Assembly (NCBI GenBank): GCA_023390245.1
Contig: JAEWDF010000064.1
Coordinates: 18,204 to 82,203 of the forward strand
DNA from: Pseudomonadota bacterium
Lineage (GTDB): Bacteria > Pseudomonadota > Alphaproteobacteria > Caulobacterales > Caulobacteraceae
Reading direction: 5' to 3'
Length of the DNA stretch: 64,000 nucleotides
Part shown: one piece after another, positions 40,767 through 49,240 of the stretch
Position numbering within the stretch: the first letter of the stretch is position 1
Layout: each line of letters opens with the position of its first letter
Position numbers and translations under genes: made by a program
The notes under the pieces: model-generated
What the model saw: only the letters and a program-made list of their open reading frames with translations
Told to the model about the DNA's origin: nothing
Database searches by the model: none

Positions 40767-41990
40767 ATGGCGGCGATGACCCTGGCCGACGACTTCTGCC
40801 CTGTTCCCGATATCGTCCCCATGTCCTCGCAGGAGGACATGGATGCGGCAATCGAGAGCGCGCGCGCCGCCGTCGGTCTGCCGAAGGGATCGCGCGTGGT
40901 CGCGGCCATGTCGGGTGGGGTGGATTCCACCGTCGTCGCCGCCCTGCTTCACAAAGCCGGCTATGACGTGGTGGGCGTCACGCTGCAGCTCTACGATCAC
41001 GGCGCTGCGCTGAAGAAGAAGGGCGCCTGCTGCGCGGGCCAGGACATCCACGACGCGCGCCTAGCCGCCGACATGATCGGCATTCCCCACTATGTGCTGG
41101 ACTACGAAAGCCGGTTCAAGGACGCGGTCATCGACCAGTTCGCCGACGCCTATCTGAAGGGCCAGACGCCGGTCCCCTGCATCCGCTGCAATCAGACGGT
41201 CAAGTTCCGCGACCTTCTGGACGTGGCTCGTGACCTGGGCGCCGAAGCCATGGCGACCGGCCACTACGTCCGCCGCGCGCTGGCGGGAAACCGGGTGCAG
41301 ATGCGCAAGGCCGTCGATCATTCGCGCGACCAGTCCTACTTCCTGTTCGCCACGACGCAGGAGCAGCTGGACTATCTGCGCTTCCCTCTGGCCGACCTGG
41401 AAAAGCCCCAGGTGCGCGGCGTCGCAGCGTCGCTGGGCCTGCGCATCGCCGCCAAGCCCGACAGTCAGGACATCTGTTTCGTGCCCAGCGGCGACTATCG
41501 CACCCTGATCGACCGGCTGCGCCCGCAGGGGCGCGAGGCCGGCGACATCGTCCACCTGGACGGGCGCGTGCTGGGCCGCCACGCCGGCGTCACCGACTAC
41601 ACCATCGGCCAGCGCCGCGGCCTGAACGTCGCGGTGGGCGAGCCCCTGTTCGTTGTCCGGCTAGATCCGGAGAAGCGCCAGGTCGTCGTCGGCCCGCGCG
41701 AGGCCCTGTTGACCGCCCGGCTGACGCTGGAGGAGACCAACTGGCTGGGCGACCACGCCTCCATCGACGAAGCGGCCGAGGCGAACGCGCCGATCCTGGC
41801 CCGCGTCCGCTCGACCCGCCAGCCCTCCCCGGCCCGCTTGGCGCTGCGCGACGGCGCGGCATCGGTCGTGTTCGACCAGGGCGAGGAAGGGGTGGCGCCG
41901 GGCCAGGCCTGCGTCCTCTACGACCCGGCCGATCCGGATCGCGTCCTGGGCGGCGGCTTCATCCGCGCCACCACGCCGGTGGTCGGGTAA
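40767..41990 (+). CDS. mnmA: tRNA-specific 2-thiouridylase MnmA
   Basis: MnmA adds sulfur to U34 of tRNA-Lys, -Glu and -Gln. The 407-residue protein has the PP-loop SGGVDSTVVAALL (about residues 50-62) and the tRNA-binding CIRCNQTVKF block (about 140). The catalytic cysteine pair is Cys in PCIRCN and Cys in DSQDICFVPSGDY (about 240), followed by the C-terminal beta domain. The first 40 residues before the PP-loop are longer than average; internal ATGs at 40776 and 40821 are alternative starts. It is separated from the ParDE module by 30 bases. Confidence 0.95.
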   Translation: MAAMTLADDFCPVPDIVPMSSQEDMDAAIESARAAVGLPKGSRVVAAMSGGVDSTVVAALLHKAGYDVVGVTLQLYDHGAALKKKGACCAGQDIHDARLAADMIGIPHYVLDYESRFKDAVIDQFADAYLKGQTPVPCIRCNQTVKFRDLLDVARDLGAEAMATGHYVRRALAGNRVQMRKAVDHSRDQSYFLFATTQEQLDYLRFPLADLEKPQVRGVAASLGLRIAAKPDSQDICFVPSGDYRTLIDRLRPQGREAGDIVHLDGRVLGRHAGVTDYTIGQRRGLNVAVGEPLFVVRLDPEKRQVVVGPREALLTARLTLEETNWLGDHASIDEAAEANAPILARVRSTRQPSPARLALRDGAASVVFDQGEEGVAPGQACVLYDPADPDRVLGGGFIRATTPVVG

Positions 41991-42089
41991 CCGGCGGTAA
42001 GGAATATCGCGTAAGCCCCGGTTCAACTCCGGGCAAGGCGAGACCGCCACATACCGGAGGCCCTCTTTCCCTTCCGGAGAACAGCAACC

Positions 42090-43568
42090 ATGTCTGGCGA
42101 AGAGATCGCGCGCCGCGTCGAATTCACGGACCTGACGCGCCGCAGCCGAGGCTACGCCGGCCTGGAGCCGCTGCTGCGCAAGACGGTCCCGCAGGCGATG
42201 AGCGCCTTCTACGAGCGCATCCTGGCCGCGCCGGAGACCAGCCGCTTTTTCCGCGATCCGAAGCACGCCGAGCATGCGCGCGCGGCCCAGACCCGCCACT
42301 GGGACGCCATCCTCGCAGGCCGCGCCGACGCCGAATACGCCGGCTCGGCGCGCACGATCGGCCAGACCCACGCCCGCATCGGCCTGGAGCCCCGGTGGTA
42401 TATCGCGGGTTACGCCCTGGTGCTGGAGCGCATGCTGTCGGCCATCTGCCTGCGGCCGCGCAAGCGGTTCGATCGCGACCATGACCGCATCAGCGCCGAA
42501 GCGGCCGGCGAGCTGAGCCGCCGCGTCCTGCTGGACATGGACCTGGCCATCGCCACCTATCTGGAGGCGCTCCAGGCCGAACGCGATCGCGCCGAGGCGG
42601 CCAAGGCCGAGGCCGACGCCCGTCAGGCGCAGGTGGTCTCCGTCCTGCGCCAGGCGCTGCGCACCCTGGCCGACGGGGATCTTTCGGCCAGCATCGACGC
42701 CTCCGTCTCCGACGAGTACGCCAGCCTGAAATCCGACTTCAACGCCGCCGTCGACGGCCTGCGCCACGCCCTGCAGGCCGTGACCGAAAGCGCTTCCAGC
42801 GTCAGCAGCGGCTCGATCCAGCTGGCGCGCGCGTCCGACGACCTGGCCCTGCGCACCGAACGTCAGGCCGCCACGGTCGAGGAAACGGCCGTCACCACCC
42901 AGAGGATCGTCGGCTCGGTCGAGCAGACCGCCGCTTCCGCCGCCCAGAGCGCCGAGGCCTCCAGCGCCGCCCGCCGCGATGTCGAGGAAGGCGTCGGCGT
43001 CGTTGGCGAGGCCACCGCCGCCATGGGCGCGATCCGGCAGTCGTCCGAGGACGTGGGTCGCCTGGTGACCTTGATCGACGAAATCGCCTTCCAGACCAAC
43101 CTGCTGGCGCTGAACGCCGGCGTGGAGGCGGCCCGCGCCGGCGAATCGGGCCGGGGTTTCGCCGTCGTCGCCTCCGAGGTCCGGGCCCTGGCCCAGCGCT
43201 CGGCCGACGCAGCCGGCGAAATCCGCACCGTCATCGGCCGCTCCTCGGCCGAGGTGTCGCGCGGAGTCGACCTGGTCGAACGCACTGGCCAGGCCCTGGG
43301 CCGCATCGGCGACCGGGTCGCCGCCGTCGACGACCTGGCCCGCAGCATGGCCGCCTCGGCGCGCGAGCAGGCCGACCGCCTGGCCGAGATCCAACTCGCC
43401 ATCGGCCAGATCGACGACATCACCCAGCAGAACGCGGCCATGACCGAACAGGCCACGGCCGCCAGCCGGCAGCTGGCCGGCGAGGCGGAGGCGCTGATGC
43501 AGAATGTGCGCCGCTTCCAGCTGACGGAAGTCTCGGCCGTCGCCCCTGGGAAACGCATCGCCGCCTAG
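42090..43568 (+). CDS. Globin-coupled methyl-accepting chemotaxis protein
   Basis: This 492-residue cytosolic chemoreceptor has an N-terminal protoglobin haem domain (about 1-165). The proximal histidine block is IGQTHARIGLEPRWYIAGYALV (its core HARIGLEPRWY). A HAMP-like linker follows (about 185-245), and then a signalling domain whose hairpin tip reads DEIAFQTNLLALNAGVEAAR. It has no membrane segment. It should sense oxygen (HemAT-type) and feed the CheA kinase for aerotaxis. GGAGAA precedes the ATG. The stop overlaps the convergent VOC gene by four bases. Confidence 0.93.
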   Translation: MSGEEIARRVEFTDLTRRSRGYAGLEPLLRKTVPQAMSAFYERILAAPETSRFFRDPKHAEHARAAQTRHWDAILAGRADAEYAGSARTIGQTHARIGLEPRWYIAGYALVLERMLSAICLRPRKRFDRDHDRISAEAAGELSRRVLLDMDLAIATYLEALQAERDRAEAAKAEADARQAQVVSVLRQALRTLADGDLSASIDASVSDEYASLKSDFNAAVDGLRHALQAVTESASSVSSGSIQLARASDDLALRTERQAATVEETAVTTQRIVGSVEQTAASAAQSAEASSAARRDVEEGVGVVGEATAAMGAIRQSSEDVGRLVTLIDEIAFQTNLLALNAGVEAARAGESGRGFAVVASEVRALAQRSADAAGEIRTVIGRSSAEVSRGVDLVERTGQALGRIGDRVAAVDDLARSMAASAREQADRLAEIQLAIGQIDDITQQNAAMTEQATAASRQLAGEAEALMQNVRRFQLTEVSAVAPGKRIAA

Positions 43569-43921
43569 CCGGCCGCGGCGAACACCTTGAGCCGGTTGCC
43601 GTCCGGATCGCGCGCGACGAAGCCCCGCCCCTCGGCCATGTCCATCGGCGGCAGGACAATGTGGGCGCCGCGATCCCACCAGTCGATGTGCAGCGCATCG
43701 ACCGCCGCCGCGGAGGTGGTGCGGAAACCGACCTCCCGCGTCGGATCGCCAGGCGCGGCTCGCTCCCGGCGCCACAGGCTGAGCGTGCGGCTTCGGTCCA
43801 GCGCGAAACAGGCGTAGTCCGGGCCCGCGCGCAACGGCCGACGCCCAAGGAGCGCGGCGTAGAAGCGCGCGCTGACCTCCGGGTCGGCCACGCCTAACGG
43901 AATGTCCTCGATCTCGGTCAT
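43565..43921 (-). CDS. VOC-family (glyoxalase/bleomycin-resistance-like) protein
   Basis: This 118-residue single VOC module, probably a dimer, has DIPLGVADPEVSARFYAALLG at the N-terminus and GFVARDPDGNRLKVFAAAG at the C-terminus, the two ends of the paired beta-alpha-beta-beta-beta units. The metal ligands of glyoxalase I are only partly kept, so the substrate is unknown. It lies 62 bases downstream of the WYL regulator gene, and its upstream region carries a copy of the operator also found before the regulator, so it is very likely that regulator's target. Confidence 0.85.
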   Translation of the reverse strand: MTEIEDIPLGVADPEVSARFYAALLGRRPLRAGPDYACFALDRSRTLSLWRRERAAPGDPTREVGFRTTSAAAVDALHIDWWDRGAHIVLPPMDMAEGRGFVARDPDGNRLKVFAAAG

Positions 43922-43960
43922 GCGGCCCTCCTGCGTCCAAGCCAGGGGACGCTAAGCCGC

Positions 43961-43992
43961 CATGCCGCCAGTTTCTGTCAGCATCATTCCGG
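43961..43992 (-). promoter_or_regulatory. Operator copy 1, upstream of the VOC gene
   Basis: The segment CATGCCGCCAG-N7-CAGCATCATTCCGG matches the copy at 44697-44727 in about 24 of 31 positions. It overlaps the last codons of the regulator gene and ends 40 bases before the VOC start. Confidence 0.75.
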
Positions 43993-44679
43993 CGGCGCGC
44001 AATGGGCCCGCGCGTCGCGCCAGGCCTTCATCAGCACCGCGCGTCGACGCGGATAGCGCGCCTCCTCGACCTCGGCCGTCTCGATCCGGTCGGTGCGGAA
44101 ATGGCGGAAATCGTCGCGAAGCTCGCACCATCCGACCAGCAGGCGAACACGGTCGAAGAAGGCCAAGGCGAAGGGCCAGACGATCCGTTCCGACGCGGCG
44201 CCCGCCTCGTCCCGGTAGCACAGCTTCAGTTTCCGTTCGGTGCGGATCGCCTTGCGCAGCAGGGCGGGATCGACCCGGTCGACCGGAAGCGGCGCGCCAG
44301 GAACGACGAACAGCGCCTCCGCCTCCAACCCCTCCCTCAGATCGCCCGGCAGCACGGCCGCGATCCGGGCCAGGGCCGCCAGCGCCGCCTCGCGAAGACG
44401 CGGGTCCGCCCGTTCCGCCACCCAGCGCGAGCCCAGCGCCAGCGCCTCGATCTCCTCGGGCGGGAACATCAGCGGCGGCAGCAGATAGCCGGGACGCAGC
44501 ACATAGCCCACCCCCGGCTCCCCCTCGATGGTGGCGCCCTGCGCCTGCAGGCTGGCGATGTCGCGATAGAGGGTGCGCAGGCTGACGCCCATCTCCTCGG
44601 CCAGCTCGCGCCCGCTGACCGGCCGCCGTCGCCGCCGCAGGGCGTTCAGCAGATCGAGGAGGCGCTCGGAGCGGGACAT
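43984..44679 (-). CDS. YafY/PafC-family HTH-WYL transcriptional regulator
   Basis: This 231-residue regulator has an N-terminal DeoR-like winged helix (RLLDLLNALRRRRRPVSGRELA, then VSLRTLYRDIASLQAQG, about residues 6-50). A WYL ligand-sensing domain (about 130-215) follows, with degenerate WYL residues (RKLKLCYRDEAG; VWPFALAFFDRVRLLVGWCELR). Such proteins commonly control one adjacent enzyme gene. The same 31-base operator occurs before this gene and before the VOC gene, which points to autoregulation plus control of VOC. Confidence 0.9.
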   Translation of the reverse strand: MSRSERLLDLLNALRRRRRPVSGRELAEEMGVSLRTLYRDIASLQAQGATIEGEPGVGYVLRPGYLLPPLMFPPEEIEALALGSRWVAERADPRLREAALAALARIAAVLPGDLREGLEAEALFVVPGAPLPVDRVDPALLRKAIRTERKLKLCYRDEAGAASERIVWPFALAFFDRVRLLVGWCELRDDFRHFRTDRIETAEVEEARYPRRRAVLMKAWRDARAHCAPPE

Positions 44680-44696
44680 GGCTCCGCCTTAGCAGA

Positions 44697-44727
44697 CATG
44701 CCGCCAGAAAGCGGCAGCATCATCCGG
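44697..44727 (-). promoter_or_regulatory. Operator copy 2, upstream of the WYL regulator
   Basis: CATGCCGCCAGAAAGCGGCAGCATCATCCGG contains the inverted repeat TGCCGC-N6-GCGGCA and lies 18 bases before the regulator start. It is the more symmetrical of the two copies. Confidence 0.78.
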
Positions 44728-44733
44728 CGACGC

Positions 44734-45225
44734 CTACGCCGCCTGCTTCGGCGGCAGCACCTCGCCCACCGTCGGCCGGTTCTCGGCGCGGGTCAGGCGG
44801 ATGTCCCTCGGCCTGACGATCTCGCCGCAACAGTTGCAGGCGATACGGGGGTTCAGGGTGTGGCCGCAGGTCTTGTGGACCATGTCGATGCCGCTGTCGG
44901 TGTCGCCATAGACGTGCTTGGCGCCCCAGGCGTGCAGGGTCACCAGGACGCCGTACAGGTCCTTGCCGCGCGCCGTCAGGACATATTCGTTCCGCGGCGG
45001 ACGTTCGGAATAGGGGCGCGACTCCAGCACCCCATGCTGCACCAGGCTCTTCAGCCGCGCGGCCAGAACGTTGCGGGCCACGCCCAGATTGTCCTGCCAC
45101 TGCTCGAACCGGGTCACCCCGTTGAAGGCGTCACGAATGACCAGCAGCGTCCATGGATCGCCGATGACCTCGAGGGTGGCGGCGATGGAGCAGCTCTGGC
45201 GGCTGTAGTCGGCGGTGCGTCCCAT
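44734..45225 (-). CDS. HxlR-family winged-helix transcriptional regulator
   Basis: This 163-residue protein has an HxlR domain (about residues 10-100; CSIAATLEVIGDPWTLLVIR, then GVARNVLAARLKSLVQHGVL). Its C-terminal extension carries HKTCGHTLNPRIACNCCGE, a possible zinc-binding cysteine/histidine cluster. The start at 45225 matches the usual distance to the CSIAxTLEVIGD block. It is divergent from the thioesterase gene, with a partly symmetrical element between them. It may repress that neighbour; the inducer is unknown. Confidence 0.9.
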   Translation of the reverse strand: MGRTADYSRQSCSIAATLEVIGDPWTLLVIRDAFNGVTRFEQWQDNLGVARNVLAARLKSLVQHGVLESRPYSERPPRNEYVLTARGKDLYGVLVTLHAWGAKHVYGDTDSGIDMVHKTCGHTLNPRIACNCCGEIVRPRDIRLTRAENRPTVGEVLPPKQAA

Positions 45226-45262
45226 GCGGTGAAGGTGACGCCGCGTCAGGCTTTTGACAAGG

Positions 45263-45303
45263 GTTGCCAATCAGAACGCAGTCAGTCAGTTTCTTATTGC
45301 AAC
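45263..45303. promoter_or_regulatory. Partly symmetrical element between hxlR-type and thioesterase genes
   Basis: GTTGCCAATCAGAA (45263-45276) and TTTCTTATTGCAAC (45290-45303) form an inverted repeat with one inserted and one changed base, with GTCAGTCAGT between them. AT-rich for this genome, it is a plausible HxlR operator overlapping both promoters. Confidence 0.5.
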
Positions 45304-45417
45304 GAACTGGCGCGCCTCCCGGCCCGCCCTGTTTCCTGCATCCCTTGACTGGCGGAAGGCGCAACGGCGCCTTCCGTCCCTTCTTCGCCCGACGCAGGAT
45401 GGCGCCGAGGATTCGAG

Positions 45418-46260
45418 ATGACGACCGCCCTGGACCACGCCCTGGCCTTCCGCACGACCGACGATGGCGCCCTGGCCGCCATCGTCGACGGCGCCTTTTC
45501 GAACGGGCCGCACAGCCTGCCGCCAGAGAAGGGCTTTCCCTTCGGCGGCCTGCTGGCGGCGCTCTGCGCCCAGGCGATGCGCCGGGGGCTGGCCCTGACC
45601 GCGCCGCTTCGCACCCTGTCGGTCCAGTATCTGTCGGCCGCCGCCTTCGGCGAACCGCTGGTCTTCCGGCCTCGCCTGCTGCGCGGCGGCCGCAACGTCC
45701 TCTACGCCGCCCTTGAGGCCGGACAGGGCGACCGCCTGACCCATCACGCCGCCGCCACCTACGGCCTGGACGCCGAGACTCCGCTGCTCCGGCCCCTGAG
45801 ACAGCCGCCTCCGGCGCTTGATAGGCTCGATCCCGGGGCGGGACTTTCCGGCCCGATGTCGCCGCACTTCTCTCGCCACGTCGAATACCGCTTCGACGGC
45901 GGCCCCAACATCCTGGGCGGCAATGCGGGCAAGCCGGCGGTGGAGCGCCTCTGGATGCGTCTGGCCGGCGCCCGTCCGCTGGACGAGGCGGGCCTGTGCT
46001 ACCTGCTGGACGCCCTCTATCCGCCCGCCTGGACGGCCAGCCGCGATCCCGCGCCCATGACGACGGTGGACTTCCGCATCGACATCCTGACCGATCCGAC
46101 GCCGGAGACGGCGCCGGACGGCTGGGCCTTCTTCGAATTCCGCATGCTGGACCTGGGCGGCGGCTGGACGGTGGACGAGGCCATGGCCTGGGGCGCGGAC
46201 GGAACACCGCTGGCCATCGCGCGCCAGCGGCGCAGGCTGCTGCCGCGCCGCCCCGCCTGA
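45418..46260 (+). CDS. Acyl-CoA thioesterase-like double-hotdog protein
   Basis: This 280-residue cytosolic protein is arranged as two hotdog halves, as in TesB-type and related thioesterases. The first half has PPEKGFPFGGLLAALCAQAM and LRTLSVQYLSAAAFGEPLVF. The second has TTVDFRIDILTDP and GGGWTVDEAMAWGADGTPLAIARQRR, the usual C-terminal signature. It likely hydrolyses a short- or medium-chain acyl-CoA; the substrate is not predictable. It is divergent from the HxlR regulator, which may control it. Confidence 0.82.
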   Translation: MTTALDHALAFRTTDDGALAAIVDGAFSNGPHSLPPEKGFPFGGLLAALCAQAMRRGLALTAPLRTLSVQYLSAAAFGEPLVFRPRLLRGGRNVLYAALEAGQGDRLTHHAAATYGLDAETPLLRPLRQPPPALDRLDPGAGLSGPMSPHFSRHVEYRFDGGPNILGGNAGKPAVERLWMRLAGARPLDEAGLCYLLDALYPPAWTASRDPAPMTTVDFRIDILTDPTPETAPDGWAFFEFRMLDLGGGWTVDEAMAWGADGTPLAIARQRRRLLPRRPA

Positions 46261-46315
46261 AGTCAGCCTCCATTCACCATTACCGGTCATCCTGCCTCTG
46301 TCGCGGAGAACCGGA

Positions 46316-46591
46316 ATGACGATCGAACGCCTTGCTCGCATCGGCGCCCTGGGCTTGGCCCTGGGCGGGATGCCACTGCTCCAGGGATGCCTTGCGGGCG
46401 CGGTGGTGGGCGGAACCGCCGCCGTGGTCGGCGGCGCGGCCAAGGCGACCGGCGCGGTCGTCGGCGCCGGCGTCGACGCCGTCACCACCTCCGACGAGGA
46501 AACCCGCGCCCGTCGCGAGCGCGAACAGCGCGACTGGGAACGCGAGCAACGGCGCTGCGAACAGCGCCAGAGGCAGGGCAAGAGCTGCTAG
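46316..46591 (+). CDS. Small glycine-zipper lipoprotein
   Basis: This 91-residue predicted lipoprotein has a basic-hydrophobic signal and the lipobox LLQGC (cysteine near residue 25). After it comes a glycine/alanine/valine-rich glycine-zipper-like stretch (GAVVGGTAAVVGGAAKATG) and a highly charged Arg/Glu/Gln tail (about 62-90). It is probably attached to the envelope. Similar small proteins are widespread in Caulobacteraceae with unknown function. It starts after CGGAGAACCGGA and is followed after three bases by the hydrolase gene, so the two are likely co-transcribed. Confidence 0.75.
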   Translation: MTIERLARIGALGLALGGMPLLQGCLAGAVVGGTAAVVGGAAKATGAVVGAGVDAVTTSDEETRARREREQRDWEREQRRCEQRQRQGKSC

Positions 46592-46594
46592 CCC

Positions 46595-47287
46595 ATGACT
46601 CCCATCGTCCTGATCCCCGGCCTGGCCTGCACCGCCGAACTGTTCGCACCCCAGCTTCCGGCGTTGTGGCTTCAAGGGCCGGTCACCGTCGCCTCGACCC
46701 TGGAAGGCGACGCCATCGCCGCCATCGCCGCGGCCATCCTGCGCGACGCCCCGCCCCGCTTCGCGCTGGGCGGACTGTCCATGGGCGGCTATGTCGCGCT
46801 CGAGATCATGCGTCAGGCGCCGGAGCGCGTCGCGAAGCTGGCCCTCCTCGACACCGCCGCCCGCGCCGACACCGCCGAACAGTCGCAACAGCGCCGCGCC
46901 CTGGTCGCCCGCGCCGAGGCCGGAGACCTCGAGGCCGTGCTGCGCCAGATCGCGCCCAACCTGCTCCATCCGGACCATCGCGCGGACAAGCGGCTTATCG
47001 AGGCCCAGGTCCGCATGGGCCTGGCGATCGGCGCCGCCGACTTCGCCCGCCAGCAGGGCGCCATCATGGGTCGGATCGATTCCCGCCCGCACCTGGCCGG
47101 CATCCGCGTTCCGACCCTGGTCCTGGTCGGCGACCGCGACCTGCTGACCCCGCCCGACCGGTCGCGGGAAATGGCCGACGCCATCCCGGACGCCCGCCTG
47201 GTCGTCATTCCCGAGTGTGGCCACGCCTCGACCCTGGAACAGCCCGACGCCGTCAACGCGGCCCTGATCGAGTGGCTATCGACCTAG
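46595..47287 (+). CDS. Alpha/beta hydrolase
   Basis: This 230-residue cytosolic hydrolase has the oxyanion-hole LIPGLACTAE (residues 5-14), nucleophile elbow GGLSMGGYVA (serine about 70), catalytic aspartate in LVLVGDRDLLTPP (about 181) and histidine in CGHASTLEQP (about 210). It belongs to the broad MhpC/BioH-like group and the substrate is unknown. The ATG follows the lipoprotein stop by three bases. It ends 9 bases before the convergent queD gene. Confidence 0.88.
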   Translation: MTPIVLIPGLACTAELFAPQLPALWLQGPVTVASTLEGDAIAAIAAAILRDAPPRFALGGLSMGGYVALEIMRQAPERVAKLALLDTAARADTAEQSQQRRALVARAEAGDLEAVLRQIAPNLLHPDHRADKRLIEAQVRMGLAIGAADFARQQGAIMGRIDSRPHLAGIRVPTLVLVGDRDLLTPPDRSREMADAIPDARLVVIPECGHASTLEQPDAVNAALIEWLST

Positions 47288-47296
47288 CCTTACGGA

Positions 47297-47665
47297 TCAG
47301 AGGCTCAGCACGCACCGCTCGTTGATCGTCGGCCGCGCCACCTGGATGCGGCACAGGCCCGGCCATTCCGGCTTCAGCCGGGCGGCGAACCACAGGCACA
47401 GGTTCTCCAGGCTGGGCAGTTCCAGTCCCGGATGCTCGTTCAGCATGCCGTGGTCCAGCGTCTCGGCCGCCGCCTTCAGCGCCCGGTCCAGGGCGCCCAG
47501 GTCCGCGACCCATCCGTGCTCGGCGTCCAGCACCTCGGACCGCACCGTCGCCTCGACCGTGAAGGAATGGCCGTGGACGCGGCGATAGATGCTGCCTTCC
47601 GGCTCGTTGGGGAAATGGTGGGCGGCGTCGAAGGTCGCCTGTTTGGTGATCTCGAAGACGGGCAT
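47297..47665 (-). CDS. queD: 6-carboxy-tetrahydropterin synthase
   Basis: QueD makes 6-carboxytetrahydropterin from dihydroneopterin triphosphate, the first committed step to 7-deazaguanines (preQ0/queuosine). The 122-residue protein has the zinc ligands in FDAAHHFPN (His-His) and RVHGHSF (two His), and a catalytic HGMLNEHP block; ending PTINERCVLSL is typical. The catalytic cysteine expected near the N-terminal third is not obvious (YRRVHGHS lacks the usual CxxxHGH), a feature of some alphaproteobacterial members. It overlaps the queE stop by one base. Confidence 0.93.
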   Translation of the reverse strand: MPVFEITKQATFDAAHHFPNEPEGSIYRRVHGHSFTVEATVRSEVLDAEHGWVADLGALDRALKAAAETLDHGMLNEHPGLELPSLENLCLWFAARLKPEWPGLCRIQVARPTINERCVLSL

Positions 47666-48300
47666 TAGCGGACGCCGATGTACTTGTGGGTCTGGACGCT
47701 GAGGCGCCATTGGGGATGGGTCAGGCAGTATTCGATGGCGGCGGCGGTGTTGGCCGCCTGGTCGGGACCATCCATCGGCTGAAGCCAGAACCGCTCGAAA
47801 TCGAGATGCTCGAACCGCTCGGGTAGAGCCTGGGCCTGCGGATAGACCAGTTTCAGCTCCTGCCCCCGCGCCTGGAGCACCTCGGCGTCGGCCTTGGGGC
47901 TGACGCAGATCCAGTCGATCCCTTCTGGCGCAGCGATCGTGCCGTTCGACTCGATAGCGACCTCGAAGCCGCGCGCGTGCAGCGCCGCGATCAGCGGTCC
48001 GTCCAGTTGCAGCAGCGGCTCGCCGCCGGTGCACACCACCAGCTTCGGGTCGCCCGGGCGGCCGCGCCACATCGCCGCGACATGGTCGGCCAGCCGATCG
48101 GCCGTGGCGAACTTGCCGCCGCCGTCGCCGTCCACGCCGACGAAGTCCGTATCGCAGAAGGTGCAGACGGCCCCGGCCCGATCCTGTTCACGCCCGCTCC
48201 ACAGATTGCAGCCGGCGAAACGCAGGAAGACCGCGGGCCGCCCCGCCTGGCCGCCCTCGCCCTGCACCGTCAGGAAGACTTCCTTGGCCGAATAGGTCAT
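47665..48300 (-). CDS. queE: 7-carboxy-7-deazaguanine synthase (radical SAM)
   Basis: QueE rearranges 6-carboxytetrahydropterin to 7-carboxy-7-deazaguanine. The 211-residue protein has the QueE opening EVFLTVQGEGGQAGRPAVF, then FAGCNLW...CTFCDTDFVG. This is the unusual CxxxxCxxC-like cluster site with a long insertion (NLWSGREQDRAGAV), as in the type with 14 residues between the first and second cysteines. VCTGGEPLLQ binds SAM. It overlaps queC by four bases (ATGA). Confidence 0.95.
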   Translation of the reverse strand: MTYSAKEVFLTVQGEGGQAGRPAVFLRFAGCNLWSGREQDRAGAVCTFCDTDFVGVDGDGGGKFATADRLADHVAAMWRGRPGDPKLVVCTGGEPLLQLDGPLIAALHARGFEVAIESNGTIAAPEGIDWICVSPKADAEVLQARGQELKLVYPQAQALPERFEHLDFERFWLQPMDGPDQAANTAAAIEYCLTHPQWRLSVQTHKYIGVR

Positions 48301-49028
48301 CGCGACGCGACCCATTCCGCATGGCCGGCCGCGCGCAGGTCGCACGCCGGGCATGCGCCGCAGCCGTAGCCCCAGGCGTGCCGATGCGTCCGGTCGCCCA
48401 GGTAGCAGGTGTGGCTGTCCTCGACGATCAGGTCCACCAGCGCGTCGCCGCCGATCCGGTGCGCCAGATCCCACGTCTCGGACTTCGTCAGCCACATCAG
48501 CGGCGTGTCGATGACCACCGGCTTGTCCAGGCCCAGCGACAGCGCCCGCGCCATCGCCTCCATCGTCTCATGGCGGCAGTCGGGATAGCCGGAATAGTCC
48601 GTCTCGCACATGCCGCCGACCAACACCTCCAGACCGCGCCGGTCCGCCAGCGCCGCCGCCGCGACCAAGAAGATCAGGTTCCGACCCGGCACGAAGGTCG
48701 TCGGCAGCCCCCGCGCGTCCATCTCGATCCTGCGATCCGCCGTCAGCGCGCTCTCGGCGATGCGGCCGTAACCGGTCAAGTCGACGACGTGGTCCGGCCC
48801 CAGGCGGCCCGCGAAGGCGGGCAGGACCGCGCCCATGCCGTCGCGCACCGCCTGACGCGCCTGCATCTCCACCGCATGGCGCTGGCCATAGTCGAAACCG
48901 ACCGTCTCCACCCGCCCGAACCGCTCCAGCGCCCAGGCCAGGCAGGTCGCGCTGTCCTGCCCCCCCGAGAACAGGACGAGGGCGGTCGTGGGGGCCGAAA
49001 CGGGGGTCTTTTCCTGGGAAGCGCTCAT
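48297..49028 (-). CDS. queC: 7-cyano-7-deazaguanine synthase
   Basis: QueC converts 7-carboxy-7-deazaguanine to preQ0 with ATP and ammonia. The 243-residue protein has the PP-loop LFSGGQDSATCLAWAL (about residues 19-34), VGFDYGQRHAVE, PGRNLIFL (about 123) and the C-terminal zinc site CYLG...CGACPACDLR. It is the first gene of queC-queE-queD. The start at 49028 gives a 16-residue polar N-terminus. I see no preQ1 riboswitch in the 200 bases upstream. Confidence 0.95.
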   Translation of the reverse strand: MSASQEKTPVSAPTTALVLFSGGQDSATCLAWALERFGRVETVGFDYGQRHAVEMQARQAVRDGMGAVLPAFAGRLGPDHVVDLTGYGRIAESALTADRRIEMDARGLPTTFVPGRNLIFLVAAAALADRRGLEVLVGGMCETDYSGYPDCRHETMEAMARALSLGLDKPVVIDTPLMWLTKSETWDLAHRIGGDALVDLIVEDSHTCYLGDRTHRHAWGYGCGACPACDLRAAGHAEWVASR

Positions 49029-49240
49029 GACGAACCTGCGGTCGGCCGGCGGCCGCGCGCATGCGTAAGGGGGATGAGGACCATGATGGGGTCGGGCCGG
49101 CCTTCTACACCAGGCGGAGGACGGACGCAAAAGCCGCCGGCAAGGCCTTGAATCCCCCGACCTGACACCGGTGCCATCATTTACGTTTCCGCAAATGGTT
49201 CTGGGCCAGGATGGCGGCGAGTGAAGGAGTTCCAGGCAGT

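Noticed and set aside
41991..42055. tRNA-like signal between mnmA and the chemoreceptor gene: CCCGG-TTCAACT-CCGGG looks like a T-arm, and GGCGGT/ACCGCC could be an acceptor stem.
   Set aside because: Only about 59 bases lie between the arms, there is no anticodon arm or CCA context, and there is no room for a tmRNA coding piece before 42090. Probably a chance hairpin or a degraded tRNA fragment.
49029..49240. preQ1 riboswitch upstream of the queC operon.
   Set aside because: No compact hairpin followed by an A-rich tail and a pairing ribosome site could be found in either strand of the 200 bases.
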